Shown: in pieces, positions 9,389 through 17,939 of the stretch
How the letters are laid out: each line of letters opens with the position of its first letter
Position numbering within the stretch: position 1 is the stretch's first letter
Assembly (NCBI GenBank): GCA_902774245.1
Contig: CACYHQ010000006.1
Location: 94,866 to 158,865, forward strand
Length of the DNA stretch: 64,000 bases
Direction of reading: 5' to 3'
Origin: an uncultured bacterium
GTDB taxonomy: Bacteria > Verrucomicrobiota > Lentisphaeria > Victivallales > UBA1829
Made by a program: the position numbers and the translations under genes
Notes under the pieces: model-generated
Databases searched by the model: none
The model's input: the letters and a program-made list of their open reading frames with translations, nothing else
What the model was told of the DNA's origin: nothing

Positions 9389-10975
9389 TCAGCTCGTCGG
9401 CATCGTGAACGTGCCGCAGGGGAGCCAGTCGGTGGTGGTCCCGTCGGAGTAGACGCCCTGGACCGCCCAAGTGTGCCTGCCGCTGGCGATGCCGGACAGT
9501 GTATAGGTGCTCTGTTCGTCGAGGTCGAATACCCTGTCGTCCACGCGGAGCTTGTACTTGACGATCCCGGTGTCGGGCGTGGCGGGGGTGAAACTGAACT
9601 TCGCGGACTGCGTCCTGCGGTTGATCCCGGTCTTCGGATCGCGCACGCCGCCGATCGTGTACGTCTTCGATTCGGCGGTTCCGTCGGAATCGACGACTTT
9701 CCATTGAAGCACGGAGTTTTTCGGGAGTTTGAACTGGTGGGAAACGGTCCTGCTCTCCTCGCCCCAGTCCTTGTCGTTGACCTGTTTCCACTCGCCGGAT
9801 TCGCCGTTCCGGTACAGCAGCCTGTCGACGGAATTGATCGTGATCGCCTTCGAGTTGTTGTAGTTTCTGACCTTCTGCACCGTGAACGTGCCGGTGAACT
9901 CGTAGCTCGAATCAGAGAGCTTCAGCTTGGACGAGAAATCCGTGACCTCGATCGGCGCGTCCAGTACGTCGATGATCCGGTCGCCGTCGGAATCCCGCCA
10001 GCCGATCATTTCCAGCGATTGCGGCGAAGTGACGTGCCGTTCGAACGCAGTCGAGATCGAACTGTTCATCAGGCTGGGCACGATGCTGTTCCGGTCCGGG
10101 TTGCCGTCCGGGGCGTTGGTGTTCTGCACGCCGTAATACCCGGCGCGGTCCGTATACCTGCCTTGCCCCGGATACTCGTCGGCCGCGCCGAAGATGTGCG
10201 CCATTTCGTGCGCGAAGGACTGGGAGGAATACCAGTCATAGGCTTTGGAGTACGCCACGAGGATATAGGTGTCGGAAACGCCCTCGTACTGCCGTCCCAG
10301 GGTGTAGGATCGGTAATTGTCCGAAAAGTAGTGGTCGCGGTCGTTGTCGGCCTTCACCACGAAGATGTTGAACGCGAAATCGGCGTTGTATTTCTCGATC
10401 GTGTCGGCGGTATACCGGTACAGCATCCCGGTTTTGTCGCCGGAATACCCCTGCGCGTTCAGAAATTCGCCGATCCACAGCCTGTCGTCGCGCATCGCGC
10501 TGTGCGTGACAGGTTCGTAGGAGGTCCGGAACGGCGTTTCCGCGTGCTCCACGTCGACCGTGAAATGCAGCTTGCCGATGTAGTTCTTCCGCTTCCACAT
10601 CTCCTCCCACCAGGCGCAGGCTTTTTTGACGTGGGCGATCACCTTCGCGATCTCGTCCTTGCTCCAGGTCTCGGATTTGGCGTCGATCCTGCCGTCGCAT
10701 TCGAACAGCACGAGGTTGACGCGGATCTCGCCCGCCATGAACGCCGAGGTGTCGTATTGCCCTGCGCCGAAGGGCCGTTTCAGCTTCGTTTCCGGCTGCG
10801 CGACCGCCCCTGCTCCGGGCGGACGGGTCCATTGTCCGCCGCCAAAGCCATTTCGGCCACCGCCGAAGCCGTTGCGGTTTCCGAAATTTCCGAATCCGCC
10901 CCGGTTCCCTTGCGCGAACGCAACCGCGCAGCAGAACAGGATCAGGGCGCACAATATCGTTTGAATTCGTTTCAT
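9389..10975 (-). CDS. Secreted metzincin-type zinc metalloprotease
   Basis: This 528-residue protein has a signal peptide (residues 1-22) and a Gly/Asn/Phe-rich spacer to about 50. The protease domain carries HEMAHIFGAADE at residues 256-267, i.e. HExxHxxGxxD, with His256, His260 and Asp266 as likely zinc ligands and Glu257 as the base. A later PSLMNSS segment (about residue 300) fits the Met-turn. Asp as third ligand is known in snapalysin-type metzincins. The C-terminal third looks like two beta-sandwich modules. The start overlaps the upstream yigZ stop by 4 bp (ATGA), so translation is probably coupled. Confidence 0.75.
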   Translation of the reverse strand: MKRIQTILCALILFCCAVAFAQGNRGGFGNFGNRNGFGGGRNGFGGGQWTRPPGAGAVAQPETKLKRPFGAGQYDTSAFMAGEIRVNLVLFECDGRIDAKSETWSKDEIAKVIAHVKKACAWWEEMWKRKNYIGKLHFTVDVEHAETPFRTSYEPVTHSAMRDDRLWIGEFLNAQGYSGDKTGMLYRYTADTIEKYNADFAFNIFVVKADNDRDHYFSDNYRSYTLGRQYEGVSDTYILVAYSKAYDWYSSQSFAHEMAHIFGAADEYPGQGRYTDRAGYYGVQNTNAPDGNPDRNSIVPSLMNSSISTAFERHVTSPQSLEMIGWRDSDGDRIIDVLDAPIEVTDFSSKLKLSDSSYEFTGTFTVQKVRNYNNSKAITINSVDRLLYRNGESGEWKQVNDKDWGEESRTVSHQFKLPKNSVLQWKVVDSDGTAESKTYTIGGVRDPKTGINRRTQSAKFSFTPATPDTGIVKYKLRVDDRVFDLDEQSTYTLSGIASGRHTWAVQGVYSDGTTTDWLPCGTFTMPTS

Positions 10976-11592
10976 GGCATCACTCTTTCATCATTTGGGA
11001 TCTGTTCGCGGGGAAGGGCCGCGCCGTTGGTGAGGTCGCGGACCATGGCGGAAAACGCGGCGAAGTTCGCGGTCGGGATCTCGCCGGAAAGCGTCACGCC
11101 TGCACTGAACTCCTCGCCGGTGACCGCAACCGCGAATTCCGCGAGACGGCGGCGCACGGTCTCGTACTGGAGATAGCTCAGCGCGAGCATAAAACGCGTG
11201 AGCGGGACGAGTTCGGCGGTCGGCGCGTCGGCGAGCGCCAGCTGGGCACTTTCGGTGTAGGCGCGGACCAGCCCGCCCGTGCCGAGCAGAATCCCGCCGA
11301 ACCAGCGCGTCACGGTGAGCAGGACGTTCGTGATCCCGCTGCCCTTCAGCACCTCCATCACGGGGCGTCCGGCGGTCCCGGAGGGTTCGCCGTCGTCGGA
11401 ACACCCCATCACGCCGCCCTGCGGCCCGCAGACGAACGCAAAGACGACATGATTCGCATCAGCATAGACGCGCTTGCGTTCGCGCTGAAGCTCGCGCGCG
11501 GCCTCGGGCGAGGCGACCGGAGTCGCTTCGGCGAGGAAACGCGATTTGCGCACAATGAGTTCGGTGCGTGTACCCTGGCGCAGGATCAGCAT
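10972..11592 (-). CDS. yigZ: YigZ/IMPACT family protein
   Basis: This 206-residue protein has the UPF0029 N-terminal domain: TELIVRKSRFLAEATPV, then GCSDDGEPSGTAGRPVMEVL at about residues 88-107, then VTRWFGGILLGTGGLVRAY. It ends in the DUF1949-type ferredoxin-like domain. Its cellular role is unsettled; the eukaryotic relative IMPACT acts on translation control. The open frame extends 56 codons further upstream, but family similarity begins at MLILRQGTRTEL, so I place the start at 11592. It overlaps the protease gene by 4 bp. Confidence 0.88.
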   Translation of the reverse strand: MLILRQGTRTELIVRKSRFLAEATPVASPEAARELQRERKRVYADANHVVFAFVCGPQGGVMGCSDDGEPSGTAGRPVMEVLKGSGITNVLLTVTRWFGGILLGTGGLVRAYTESAQLALADAPTAELVPLTRFMLALSYLQYETVRRRLAEFAVAVTGEEFSAGVTLSGEIPTANFAAFSAMVRDLTNGAALPREQIPNDERVMP

Positions 11593-11912
11593 GAGTTCAT
11601 CAAACCTTAGTTTTAAATCCGTATTCCGAAAAGAGTTTCTACACAATACACCCGTCAGCGCAATAATGCAAGCCGGAAAAAGGAGAAAACGCCGCCCCGC
11701 GAACAAAAAGAAGCCGCATTCCTGCATACCGCGAAGATGTTCTCCGAGCGAGTGCGGCATCTTTTGTCTAAAAAAGTCAGAAAAACGTTGTTTTTTTCGA
11801 TTTTTCCTGCAATAAACGGAACGGGAGATTCGTTAAATAGAAAAATATGTCCCTTTTATCCAGACAAAACAACCGATCTTTCCTAACAAAACAAACAGTA
11901 AAGGAGATTTGT
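11593..11912. other. 320-bp divergent intergenic region with a hairpin pair
   Basis: It separates yigZ (minus) from the esterase (plus). On the minus strand, TTGCAT-N17-TATTGT (about 11671-11643) is a possible yigZ promoter. Between 11713 and 11763 two overlapping inverted repeats exclude each other: GCCGCATTC with GAGTGCGGC, and AAGATG with CATCTT followed by TT. On the plus strand, TTGTTT-N16-AATAAA (about 11789-11816) precedes the esterase. No gene is seen. Confidence 0.45.
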
Positions 11913-13478
11913 ATGACACACAAACTGAACAAGATGCTGGCTTCCGGCTCGATCATCGCCGGATCTCTGCTCCTCGCATCCGTGCTTTCCGCACAGGCTC
12001 CGGCTGGCGCTGGCGCGGCTCCCGCTGGCGGCGCACCCGCCATGGGCGGCTTCGGCGGATTCGGCGGCGGCCAGGGCGGTATGCCCCCGATGGGCGGATT
12101 CGGCGGCGGCCAGGGCGGCTTCGGCGGATTCGGACAAGGCGGCGCGGCTCCCGCTGGCGCAGGCGCGGCTCCCGCTGGCGGAGCTCCCGCCATGGGCGGC
12201 TTCGGCGGATTCGGCGGCGGCCAGGGCGGTATGCCCCCGATGGGCGGATTCGGCGGCGGCCAGGGCGGTCAGGGTGGATTCCCCGGATTCGGCGGCGGCC
12301 AGGGCGGTATGCCCCCGATGGGCGGCCAGGGCGGTCAGGGTGGATTCCCCGGATTCGGCGGCGGCCAAGGCAGTATGCCCCCGATGGGCGGCCAGGGCGC
12401 AGGCGGACAGAGACCTGCCGGCGGCATGGGCGGATTCCCCGGATTCGGCGGCGGCCAGGGCGGCATGCCCCGTATGGGCGGCATGGGCGGCGGTATGCCC
12501 CGCATGGGCGGTATGGGCGGCATGGGCGGTCAGCAGCGCGAAGCGAAACCCGAAAAGAGAGAAAAGATGGAATCCATCGCCTCCACCCGGACCGAGTTCC
12601 CCGACAACAAGTTCAAGGAAATGCCGCAGGAATACAACAATCCCAACGAAAAATCCGGCAAGGTCGTGTCTTTCAAGTACAAAACGCGCGACAATTCGAA
12701 GGAAGGCAGCGCCGACGTCGAGAAGACCGCCCTCATCTATCTGCCCGCGGGTTATGACGAGAAGGACACCAAGACCCAGTACAACATCCTGTACCTGATG
12801 CACGGCGGCGGCGGAAACGAGAACCAGTATTTCCACGGCGTAGATCAGAACAGCCAGATGAAGAACGTACTCGACAACATGATCGCCAAGGGCGACATCA
12901 AGCCCCTCATCGTCGTCACGCCCACCTACAACGTGCCGTACGCCAGCGACATGAGCAGCACCAGCATGAACTTCCACCTCGAGCTCGTCAAGGACCTGAT
13001 CCCGGCCGTCGAAAAGCAGTATCACACCTATGCCAAGGACGTCACCAAGGAAGGCATCCACGCCTCCAAGTGGCATCGCGCGTTCAGCGGATTCTCCATG
13101 GGCGGCGTCTGCACCTGGGGCGTCTTCGATCACTGCATCGACCAGATCGGCTGCTACATCCCGATCAGCGGCGACAGCTGGATCGCAGGCATGGGCAACG
13201 GCGAAGGCTCCGCGAAGTATCTCGCGGAAACCTTCACCCAGAGCGGCTACAAGCCCACGGATTTCCGCGTCTACGCCGGCTGCGGCAGTCCCTCCGACAT
13301 GGCATACGGGAATCTGACTCCCCAGATCGATGCCATGAAGAAGCATACCGAAATCTTCAAGTATTGCGATAATTTCAAGGACGGTAACCTGTATCAGGCC
13401 TTCTCCGAAAAGAGCGGTCATGACAACACCACGATCATGAACATCCTGTACAACGGCCTCCCGAAGATGTTCGAATGA
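11913..13478 (+). CDS. Secreted esterase (esterase D/CE1-like) with long Gly-rich spacer
   Basis: This 521-residue protein starts at MTHKLNKML, 6 bases after a strong AAGGAG; the frame is open 22 codons further upstream but without a ribosome site. After a signal peptide (about residues 1-29) comes a spacer of about 180 residues of Gly, Met, Pro, Phe, Gln and Ala in repeats. The alpha/beta hydrolase domain follows, with NILYLMHGGGGNE as oxyanion segment, nucleophile Ser395 in GFSMGG and likely catalytic His503 in SGHDNTT. The fold is that of putative esterases next to feruloyl and acetyl-xylan esterases (CE1), so plant-glycan deacylation is plausible but not shown. It has its own terminator. 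Confidence 0.8.
   Translation: MTHKLNKMLASGSIIAGSLLLASVLSAQAPAGAGAAPAGGAPAMGGFGGFGGGQGGMPPMGGFGGGQGGFGGFGQGGAAPAGAGAAPAGGAPAMGGFGGFGGGQGGMPPMGGFGGGQGGQGGFPGFGGGQGGMPPMGGQGGQGGFPGFGGGQGSMPPMGGQGAGGQRPAGGMGGFPGFGGGQGGMPRMGGMGGGMPRMGGMGGMGGQQREAKPEKREKMESIASTRTEFPDNKFKEMPQEYNNPNEKSGKVVSFKYKTRDNSKEGSADVEKTALIYLPAGYDEKDTKTQYNILYLMHGGGGNENQYFHGVDQNSQMKNVLDNMIAKGDIKPLIVVTPTYNVPYASDMSSTSMNFHLELVKDLIPAVEKQYHTYAKDVTKEGIHASKWHRAFSGFSMGGVCTWGVFDHCIDQIGCYIPISGDSWIAGMGNGEGSAKYLAETFTQSGYKPTDFRVYAGCGSPSDMAYGNLTPQIDAMKKHTEIFKYCDNFKDGNLYQAFSEKSGHDNTTIMNILYNGLPKMFE
12002..12537 (+). repeat. Gly/Met/Pro-rich coding repeats in the esterase gene
   Basis: Tandem, partly shuffled units encode GGFGGFGGGQGG, MPPMGG and APAGAGAAPAGG. 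Several 40-60-bp blocks are nearly identical at DNA level; for example the block near 12025-12120 recurs near 12190-12265. This suggests recent unit gain by slippage or unequal exchange. Confidence 0.85.
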
Positions 13479-13544
13479 TCCGGTTTATTCCCTGACACGG
13501 CCCTGAAAAGTCGTGCCGGGGAACAGTCGATCCTCACGCATCGC

Positions 13545-13581
13545 CTCAACCCCCTGCCATTCGCGGGGGGTTGAGTTTTTT
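13545..13581 (+). terminator. Rho-independent terminator after the esterase gene
   Basis: CTCAACCCCC (13545-13554) pairs with GGGGGTTGAG (13566-13575), followed by TTTTTT. It lies 66 bases after the stop. Confidence 0.9.
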
Positions 13582-13608
13582 ATATACCTTCAATCAAAAG
13601 AACTTCGG

Positions 13609-13636
13609 TTGAAAAAAGCTGAAGGAAAGGTATATT
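13609..13636 (+). promoter_or_regulatory. Predicted promoter of the thioesterase gene
   Basis: TTGAAA (13609-13614), 16-bp spacer, TATATT (13631-13636) continuing as TATATTAT. It has the same form as the GH9 and integrase promoters. Confidence 0.6.
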
Positions 13637-13726
13637 ATTACATTCGTTTCTCTCACCATGCGGTCTATTTCGAACCGGATCGCAGGCGTGTTTCAGAGGA
13701 GCAACCGTAATGATTGGAGAACAAAC

Positions 13727-14233
13727 ATGAAAGTCATCGGGCAACAGCGCAACAGCCGGATGTGCGTGATCTGCGGATTGGACAACCAGTTCGGCGTTCA
13801 GGCGCCATTCTATAACATGACCGACGGAAGCGTCGCATCGCCGTTCCGCTACCGGGCGTGGCATCAGAGCTACCCCGGACGGGTTCACGGCGGCATGATT
13901 ACCGCCATGCTGGACGAAATGGGCCTCCGGGGATTGTGGGCGGCCAGAAACGACGACGCGGAGTTCGGCGTCACCATCTCCCTTGAGACCCGCTACCGGA
14001 AGCCCGTCCCCTACGATGCCGATCTCCTGGCCACTGGAAAACTGATCGAAGACCGTTCCAGGCTGTTCGCCGTGGAGGCAAAAATCCTGACCGTCGACGG
14101 CGAAGTGCTGGCCGAAGGGATCCTCCGGTATCTTCATCTGCCTGTGAATCAGATCGCCGAAGGGACTACGGTCCACGACGAAATGCCCTACAGTCCCGAG
14201 TGCAGGATCACGGAGCTCCCGATCCCCGAATAA
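13727..14233 (+). CDS. Hotdog-fold thioesterase, PaaI-like
   Basis: This 168-residue cytoplasmic protein has the hotdog signature GRVHGGMITAMLDEMG at about residues 49-64, where HGG and the following acidic residue form the active site of PaaI-type acyl-CoA thioesterases. The C-terminal strands (ETRYRKPVPYDADLLATGKL) fit the fold. An N-terminal CVICG pair of cysteines is extra and may bind metal. The chosen start follows TTGGAG by 7 bases; a longer frame begins at 13658 without a ribosome site. The acyl-CoA substrate is not known. Confidence 0.8.
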   Translation: MKVIGQQRNSRMCVICGLDNQFGVQAPFYNMTDGSVASPFRYRAWHQSYPGRVHGGMITAMLDEMGLRGLWAARNDDAEFGVTISLETRYRKPVPYDADLLATGKLIEDRSRLFAVEAKILTVDGEVLAEGILRYLHLPVNQIAEGTTVHDEMPYSPECRITELPIPE

Positions 14234-14278
14234 CCTCAACCCCGGACGCCCGCATCCCCAATCAAGGAAACTCACAAT

Positions 14279-15763
14279 ATGAAAAAACTCTTCCGTCTTT
14301 TTGCGATTCTTTTCCTTGCCGTCACGATCCTCACGTCCTGCTCCGACAAAAAGGGCAAACCGCTGATCGTCGCCTGCGCGGTGTCCACCTCGCCATACTG
14401 CTATTATGTCGGCGACGCAAACACCACTGTCGCGGGGATCGACATCGACCTCATCAACGAGATCGGGAAGGAACTCGGACGCCCGATTCAGATCCGGATC
14501 GTCCCGTTCCAGTATATTTTCACGCTCATATCCCAGGGGGAAGCCGACATCGGTGCCGCGGGAATCACGATCACGCCGGAACATTCCGAAGACAACCTCA
14601 TTTCCTCGCCCTACGACACATCCTCGCAGGTCATCGTCGTGCCGAACGGGGCCGCCATCAAGGATGAATCCGCTCTGAAAACCGCCAGAGTCGCAGTGCA
14701 GGAAGGAGCCAGCGATATCGAACTCCTCCGTGAAACGGTCAAACCGGAAGCGGTCATCCCGTTCCTGACGCTGGAAGAGATCGATACCGTGTTCAACCGC
14801 CGCCGTGCCGATGCCGCCGTCCTGGATGCCATGCAGGCGGATTCCCTTATCAAGGCAAACAAAAGCAAGTACAAAATCCTGGGAAAGCCTCTGAGCAGGC
14901 TTCAGTACGGGCTCGTCTTCAACAAGGAAGATTCCAGGCTCGCAGCAGCCGCCAACAAGGTCATTGAAACGTTCAAAGTGTCCGGCGCGCTTCAGAAAAG
15001 CCGGGCGAAACACTTCGATGAGCTCAACAACATCCCCCCTGCCCGCAGAAACGAAGATAAAGGCAAGCCGTTCGTCGTCTGCCTCGAATCCTCGTTTGCG
15101 CCGTTCGTCCTCATGAACAGGAACCAGCTGGTCGGCATGGATATCGAGATCGCAAAGGACATCGCAAAAGAGCTGAAACGCCCCCTGCGGATCAAGATCG
15201 TGCCCTTCCACGAGGTACTTCCCCTCGTGGAATCCGGGTCCGCCGACATGGGCGCATCCGGCATCTCCATCACGCCGGAACGGGAAAAGCTCGTGCTGTT
15301 CTCCCAGCCGTACGAAAGCACTGTCCGGCGGATTCTCGTCAACACCGATGCCGCGTATGCAAAGCTTGACGACCTGAAGGGAAAAGTGATCGGAGCAAAG
15401 AGAGGCACCAAGAGCGAGGACTTCGCCATCGAAGAGCTTCAGGCGGAAAAGACGGTCCACTTTGACAACTCCATGCAGGGCATCCTGGGCCTCCTCGAAC
15501 ACAAGATCGACGCATACATCGACGACGGCGGCGAAGCCGATCTCGCCTCGGACAAGATCGCCAGCATCGACGGCAGAAGAGTCAAAAAACTGGATGTTTC
15601 CATTCCTCTGGAGGAATACGGTTTCGCGTTCCAACTCGGCAATACCGACGCGAAAGCCGCCGCGGACAAGGTCATCGACACTAAACGCCACAGGGGCGAG
15701 ATCAACGCCCTCTCGCGCAAGTACACGTCCATCTACATGACGCTTGACATGGAGAATCTCTGA
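14279..15763 (+). CDS. Lipoprotein with two fused family-3 solute-binding domains
   Basis: This 494-residue lipoprotein has a lipobox LTSC with Cys21. Two complete SBP_bac_3 (amino-acid-binding) modules follow at about residues 26-250 and 261-490. Each repeats the same landmarks: KGKPL/FxV at the start, GIDIDL or GMDIEI, KIVPF or RIVPF, then GxADIGAAGITITPE or GSADMGASGISITPE. No ABC permease or ATPase gene is nearby. The fused pair may feed a distant transporter or act as a sensor. It lies 45 bases after the thioesterase gene and is probably co-transcribed with it. Confidence 0.85.
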   Translation: MKKLFRLFAILFLAVTILTSCSDKKGKPLIVACAVSTSPYCYYVGDANTTVAGIDIDLINEIGKELGRPIQIRIVPFQYIFTLISQGEADIGAAGITITPEHSEDNLISSPYDTSSQVIVVPNGAAIKDESALKTARVAVQEGASDIELLRETVKPEAVIPFLTLEEIDTVFNRRRADAAVLDAMQADSLIKANKSKYKILGKPLSRLQYGLVFNKEDSRLAAAANKVIETFKVSGALQKSRAKHFDELNNIPPARRNEDKGKPFVVCLESSFAPFVLMNRNQLVGMDIEIAKDIAKELKRPLRIKIVPFHEVLPLVESGSADMGASGISITPEREKLVLFSQPYESTVRRILVNTDAAYAKLDDLKGKVIGAKRGTKSEDFAIEELQAEKTVHFDNSMQGILGLLEHKIDAYIDDGGEADLASDKIASIDGRRVKKLDVSIPLEEYGFAFQLGNTDAKAAADKVIDTKRHRGEINALSRKYTSIYMTLDMENL

Positions 15764-16176
15764 CGGCTGCAAACGTCTCAGACGGCAATATCCTTCCCTG
15801 CCCGGATCCGGCAGCTTAGGAAGGATAGCGCAAGTCTGTGCCGCGTCCGCTTTTTACTGTCAGACCAGCAGGCCTCTGCGGCTTCCTCGAATATGCACAG
15901 GGAAAAAGAATCGGCGAATCTGCCAGCCTGCTCCAGTACCATGAAGAGACAGGACCTGGGACCTGTCTTCGCCGACTTTGAGCATGATCCTGACCTCGGT
16001 CACGCCGTAACCCCTGACGCGGTTTTGAGTCTTCGACTGTTTTTGACATAGGAAAAAGAGAAACGCCGGAAAGATCAGGGAGACAGCCTGAAAGAAGCCG
16101 GCATCGGATCTTTTTTATCAGACAAGGGCGGTGAATAACAATAGAAAAGTCGATGTGACCGCCTTGAAATCAGGGC
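15764..16176. other. Gene-free stretch, possible decayed transposase remnant
   Basis: No intact gene fits here. On the minus strand (about 16049-15816) one frame reads VSSWYWSRLADSP and the next reads GWQIRRFFF. Together they resemble the Y-x-x-R-W-Q-I-x-x-F-F segment near the end of IS4-type transposases, split by a frameshift and lacking the usual Glu. This is a weak match. The stretch ends at the left repeat of the integrative element. Confidence 0.25.
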
Positions 16177-16229
16177 AAAAAAATGGAGCCAACGCTCGGA
16201 ATCGAACCGAGGACCTGTTCATTACGAGT
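16177..16229. repeat. Left attachment repeat (displaced tRNA-Thr 3' end)
   Basis: These 53 bp are identical to 21071-21123. The repeat runs from seven A residues through the CCA end and T arm of tRNA-Thr to its anticodon loop, after which the sequence diverges. It is a non-functional tRNA fragment left by integration. Confidence 0.93.
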
Positions 16230-16306
16230 TCTCTGCAATAAAAATTATTTCTCGCTTATTATAAATAAATTATGGAGATTTAGTGTTTTTAATTGCGTAT
16301 AAGTTG

Positions 16307-16334
16307 TTGATAAATTTTGATTTTATGCTATATT
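16307..16334 (+). promoter_or_regulatory. Predicted integrase promoter
   Basis: TTGATA (16307-16312), 16-bp spacer, TATATT (16329-16334) within ATGCTATATTAT. It lies 59 bases before the integrase start and inside the element, so it moves with it. Confidence 0.6.
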
Positions 16335-16392
16335 ATAGGCAGGAAATACAAAAGATGTAAATCAACCTCAATTCCCGAAAGGAAACGCAATC

Positions 16393-17877
16393 ATGGCGAC
16401 CACCCCCAAGAAAGCCAAAGCGGACGCAGGAAGCAAGACAGCCCCGACCGTCTCCCAAGACCAGTACACAAAGCGCACCGGAAGAAAGAAACGGTATCGC
16501 GAAAAGGGCGCGGGCTCAATCTACAAGCGGGGAAAACGGTTTTATCTGCGTTCGATGATAAACGGAAAGATTATCACAAAGGCGTTATTGAACCAAGACG
16601 GCGAACCATGCACAAGCGAGAAAGAAGCAGAAAAAGCGGCAGAGGCTTTCCGGAAATATAACCTTGTCGTGACAAAACAAGACTATATCAACCAAGTTGC
16701 CGAGGTAAAGAGCTTGAAGCGGCAGTACAGCTTAACGATTCGCTCGGCGTGGAGGACATATTGCCAACAGCCGACACGTCCGGACAGCGGGGAGAAGACG
16801 CTTTCAAAGTACGAGAGCATGTTCCGCTGTTTCACAGATTGGCTTGCAATCGAGCATCCGGAAATCGAACACATTTCCGCAATAGATTACGAGATTGCAT
16901 CTGCTTTCATGGATTCGCTATGGAATGACGGGCTATCTGCTGTAACCTATAACGCATATCTTCAAGCCTTGAGGATGATTTTCAAGCATCTGCGGGGAGT
17001 TGCCGAGCTTGAAAAGAATCCCTTCGAGGAAATCCCGAAGAAACCCAACGCCGCCGTTTCCCGCAAGGAATTTACCGAAGAGCAAGTCAAGGCGATTTTC
17101 AGAGGATTCAAAGACGGCTTCAAGTACCAATTGAAGACGGGGAAAGAAAAATACTACACTCCGCTTTACAAAGACGAGATGCGTGTTTTGTTCCTGCTCT
17201 GCTGTTATACGGGATGCCGAGGGCAGGACGGTTGCTTGATGCAATGGCGCGATATTGATTTGGAAAACGGCTTGATTTCATTCGTTCCGCGAAAGACGGC
17301 CAAGAAATCCGGATACAGACATGTTGAGTTAAGAATCTTTCCGGTTTTACTTGATGCGCTCAAAGATGCGGCACGATGGAGAGACGACAACAAACACGGA
17401 GAAGATTTCATTTTGCCTCACATAGCAGACCGATACAGGAAAAACCCGTCCGGAATCCAAAAAGACACGATGAAGATTATTCGGTTGGCTACAGGACTTG
17501 AAACCACATTGCAGAAAGACGATTTGAACGGCAGACAGCGCAAAATCGGCGCAAACGCATACGGGCTACACTCGTTCCGCCACACATTCGTTTCTCTCTG
17601 CGCCAACGCAGGCGTTCCGCTTTCAGTTGTTGCCGAAATCGTGGGACATGGAAACCCGGCAATGACCGCGCATTATTCACACGCAAGCCAAAAGGCCAAA
17701 GGGGAAGCAATAAAAACCCTGCCGATGTTTTGCGAACCTACAGCCGAACAGGAAGACGAAGTAATCGAGGAGGAGTTTAGCCAACGCCGAAAATTGATTT
17801 GCGATGCGTTACCAAGGGCGACCGCAGAAGCACTTTCAGCAATAGAGACAGCCTTAAAAGAGTACAATCTACTGTAA
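16393..17877 (+). CDS. int: Tyrosine recombinase (integrase) of the element
   Basis: This 494-residue phage-type integrase has a basic N-terminal arm (KKRYREKGAGSIYKRGKRFYLRS, a beta-sheet arm-binding module), a SAM-like core-binding domain at about 110-205 and a catalytic domain from about 225. The active-site residues are present: Arg276 in CYTGCRGQD, a Lys in the 301-305 hairpin (KTAKK), His393 and Arg396 in HSFRH, His419 in GHG and Tyr428 in MTAHYSHAS. It would cut and rejoin DNA at the tRNA-Thr repeat. A GAAAGGA ribosome site precedes the start. It sits next to the left end, distal to the intact tRNA. Confidence 0.95.
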   Translation: MATTPKKAKADAGSKTAPTVSQDQYTKRTGRKKRYREKGAGSIYKRGKRFYLRSMINGKIITKALLNQDGEPCTSEKEAEKAAEAFRKYNLVVTKQDYINQVAEVKSLKRQYSLTIRSAWRTYCQQPTRPDSGEKTLSKYESMFRCFTDWLAIEHPEIEHISAIDYEIASAFMDSLWNDGLSAVTYNAYLQALRMIFKHLRGVAELEKNPFEEIPKKPNAAVSRKEFTEEQVKAIFRGFKDGFKYQLKTGKEKYYTPLYKDEMRVLFLLCCYTGCRGQDGCLMQWRDIDLENGLISFVPRKTAKKSGYRHVELRIFPVLLDALKDAARWRDDNKHGEDFILPHIADRYRKNPSGIQKDTMKIIRLATGLETTLQKDDLNGRQRKIGANAYGLHSFRHTFVSLCANAGVPLSVVAEIVGHGNPAMTAHYSHASQKAKGEAIKTLPMFCEPTAEQEDEVIEEEFSQRRKLICDALPRATAEALSAIETALKEYNLL

Positions 17878-17908
17878 ATCAAATCTTTATACCGTTTTGT
17901 TCTTTTTT

Positions 17909-17939
17909 CCGGAGAAAGCAAAACTTCTCCGGTTTTTTT
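17909..17939 (+). terminator. Rho-independent terminator after the integrase
   Basis: CCGGAGAA (17909-17916) pairs with TTCTCCGG (17925-17932) around an 8-base loop, followed by seven T residues. Confidence 0.92.

Noticed and set aside
12002..12537. Repeats considered as a CRISPR array
   Set aside because: Units vary in length, there are no unique spacers, and all lie in frame within a coding gene as Gly-rich residues.
16177..16229. Second tRNA-Thr gene at the left end of the element
   Set aside because: Only the 3' part up to the anticodon loop is present. The D arm and 5' acceptor strand are missing, so it is an attachment-site fragment.
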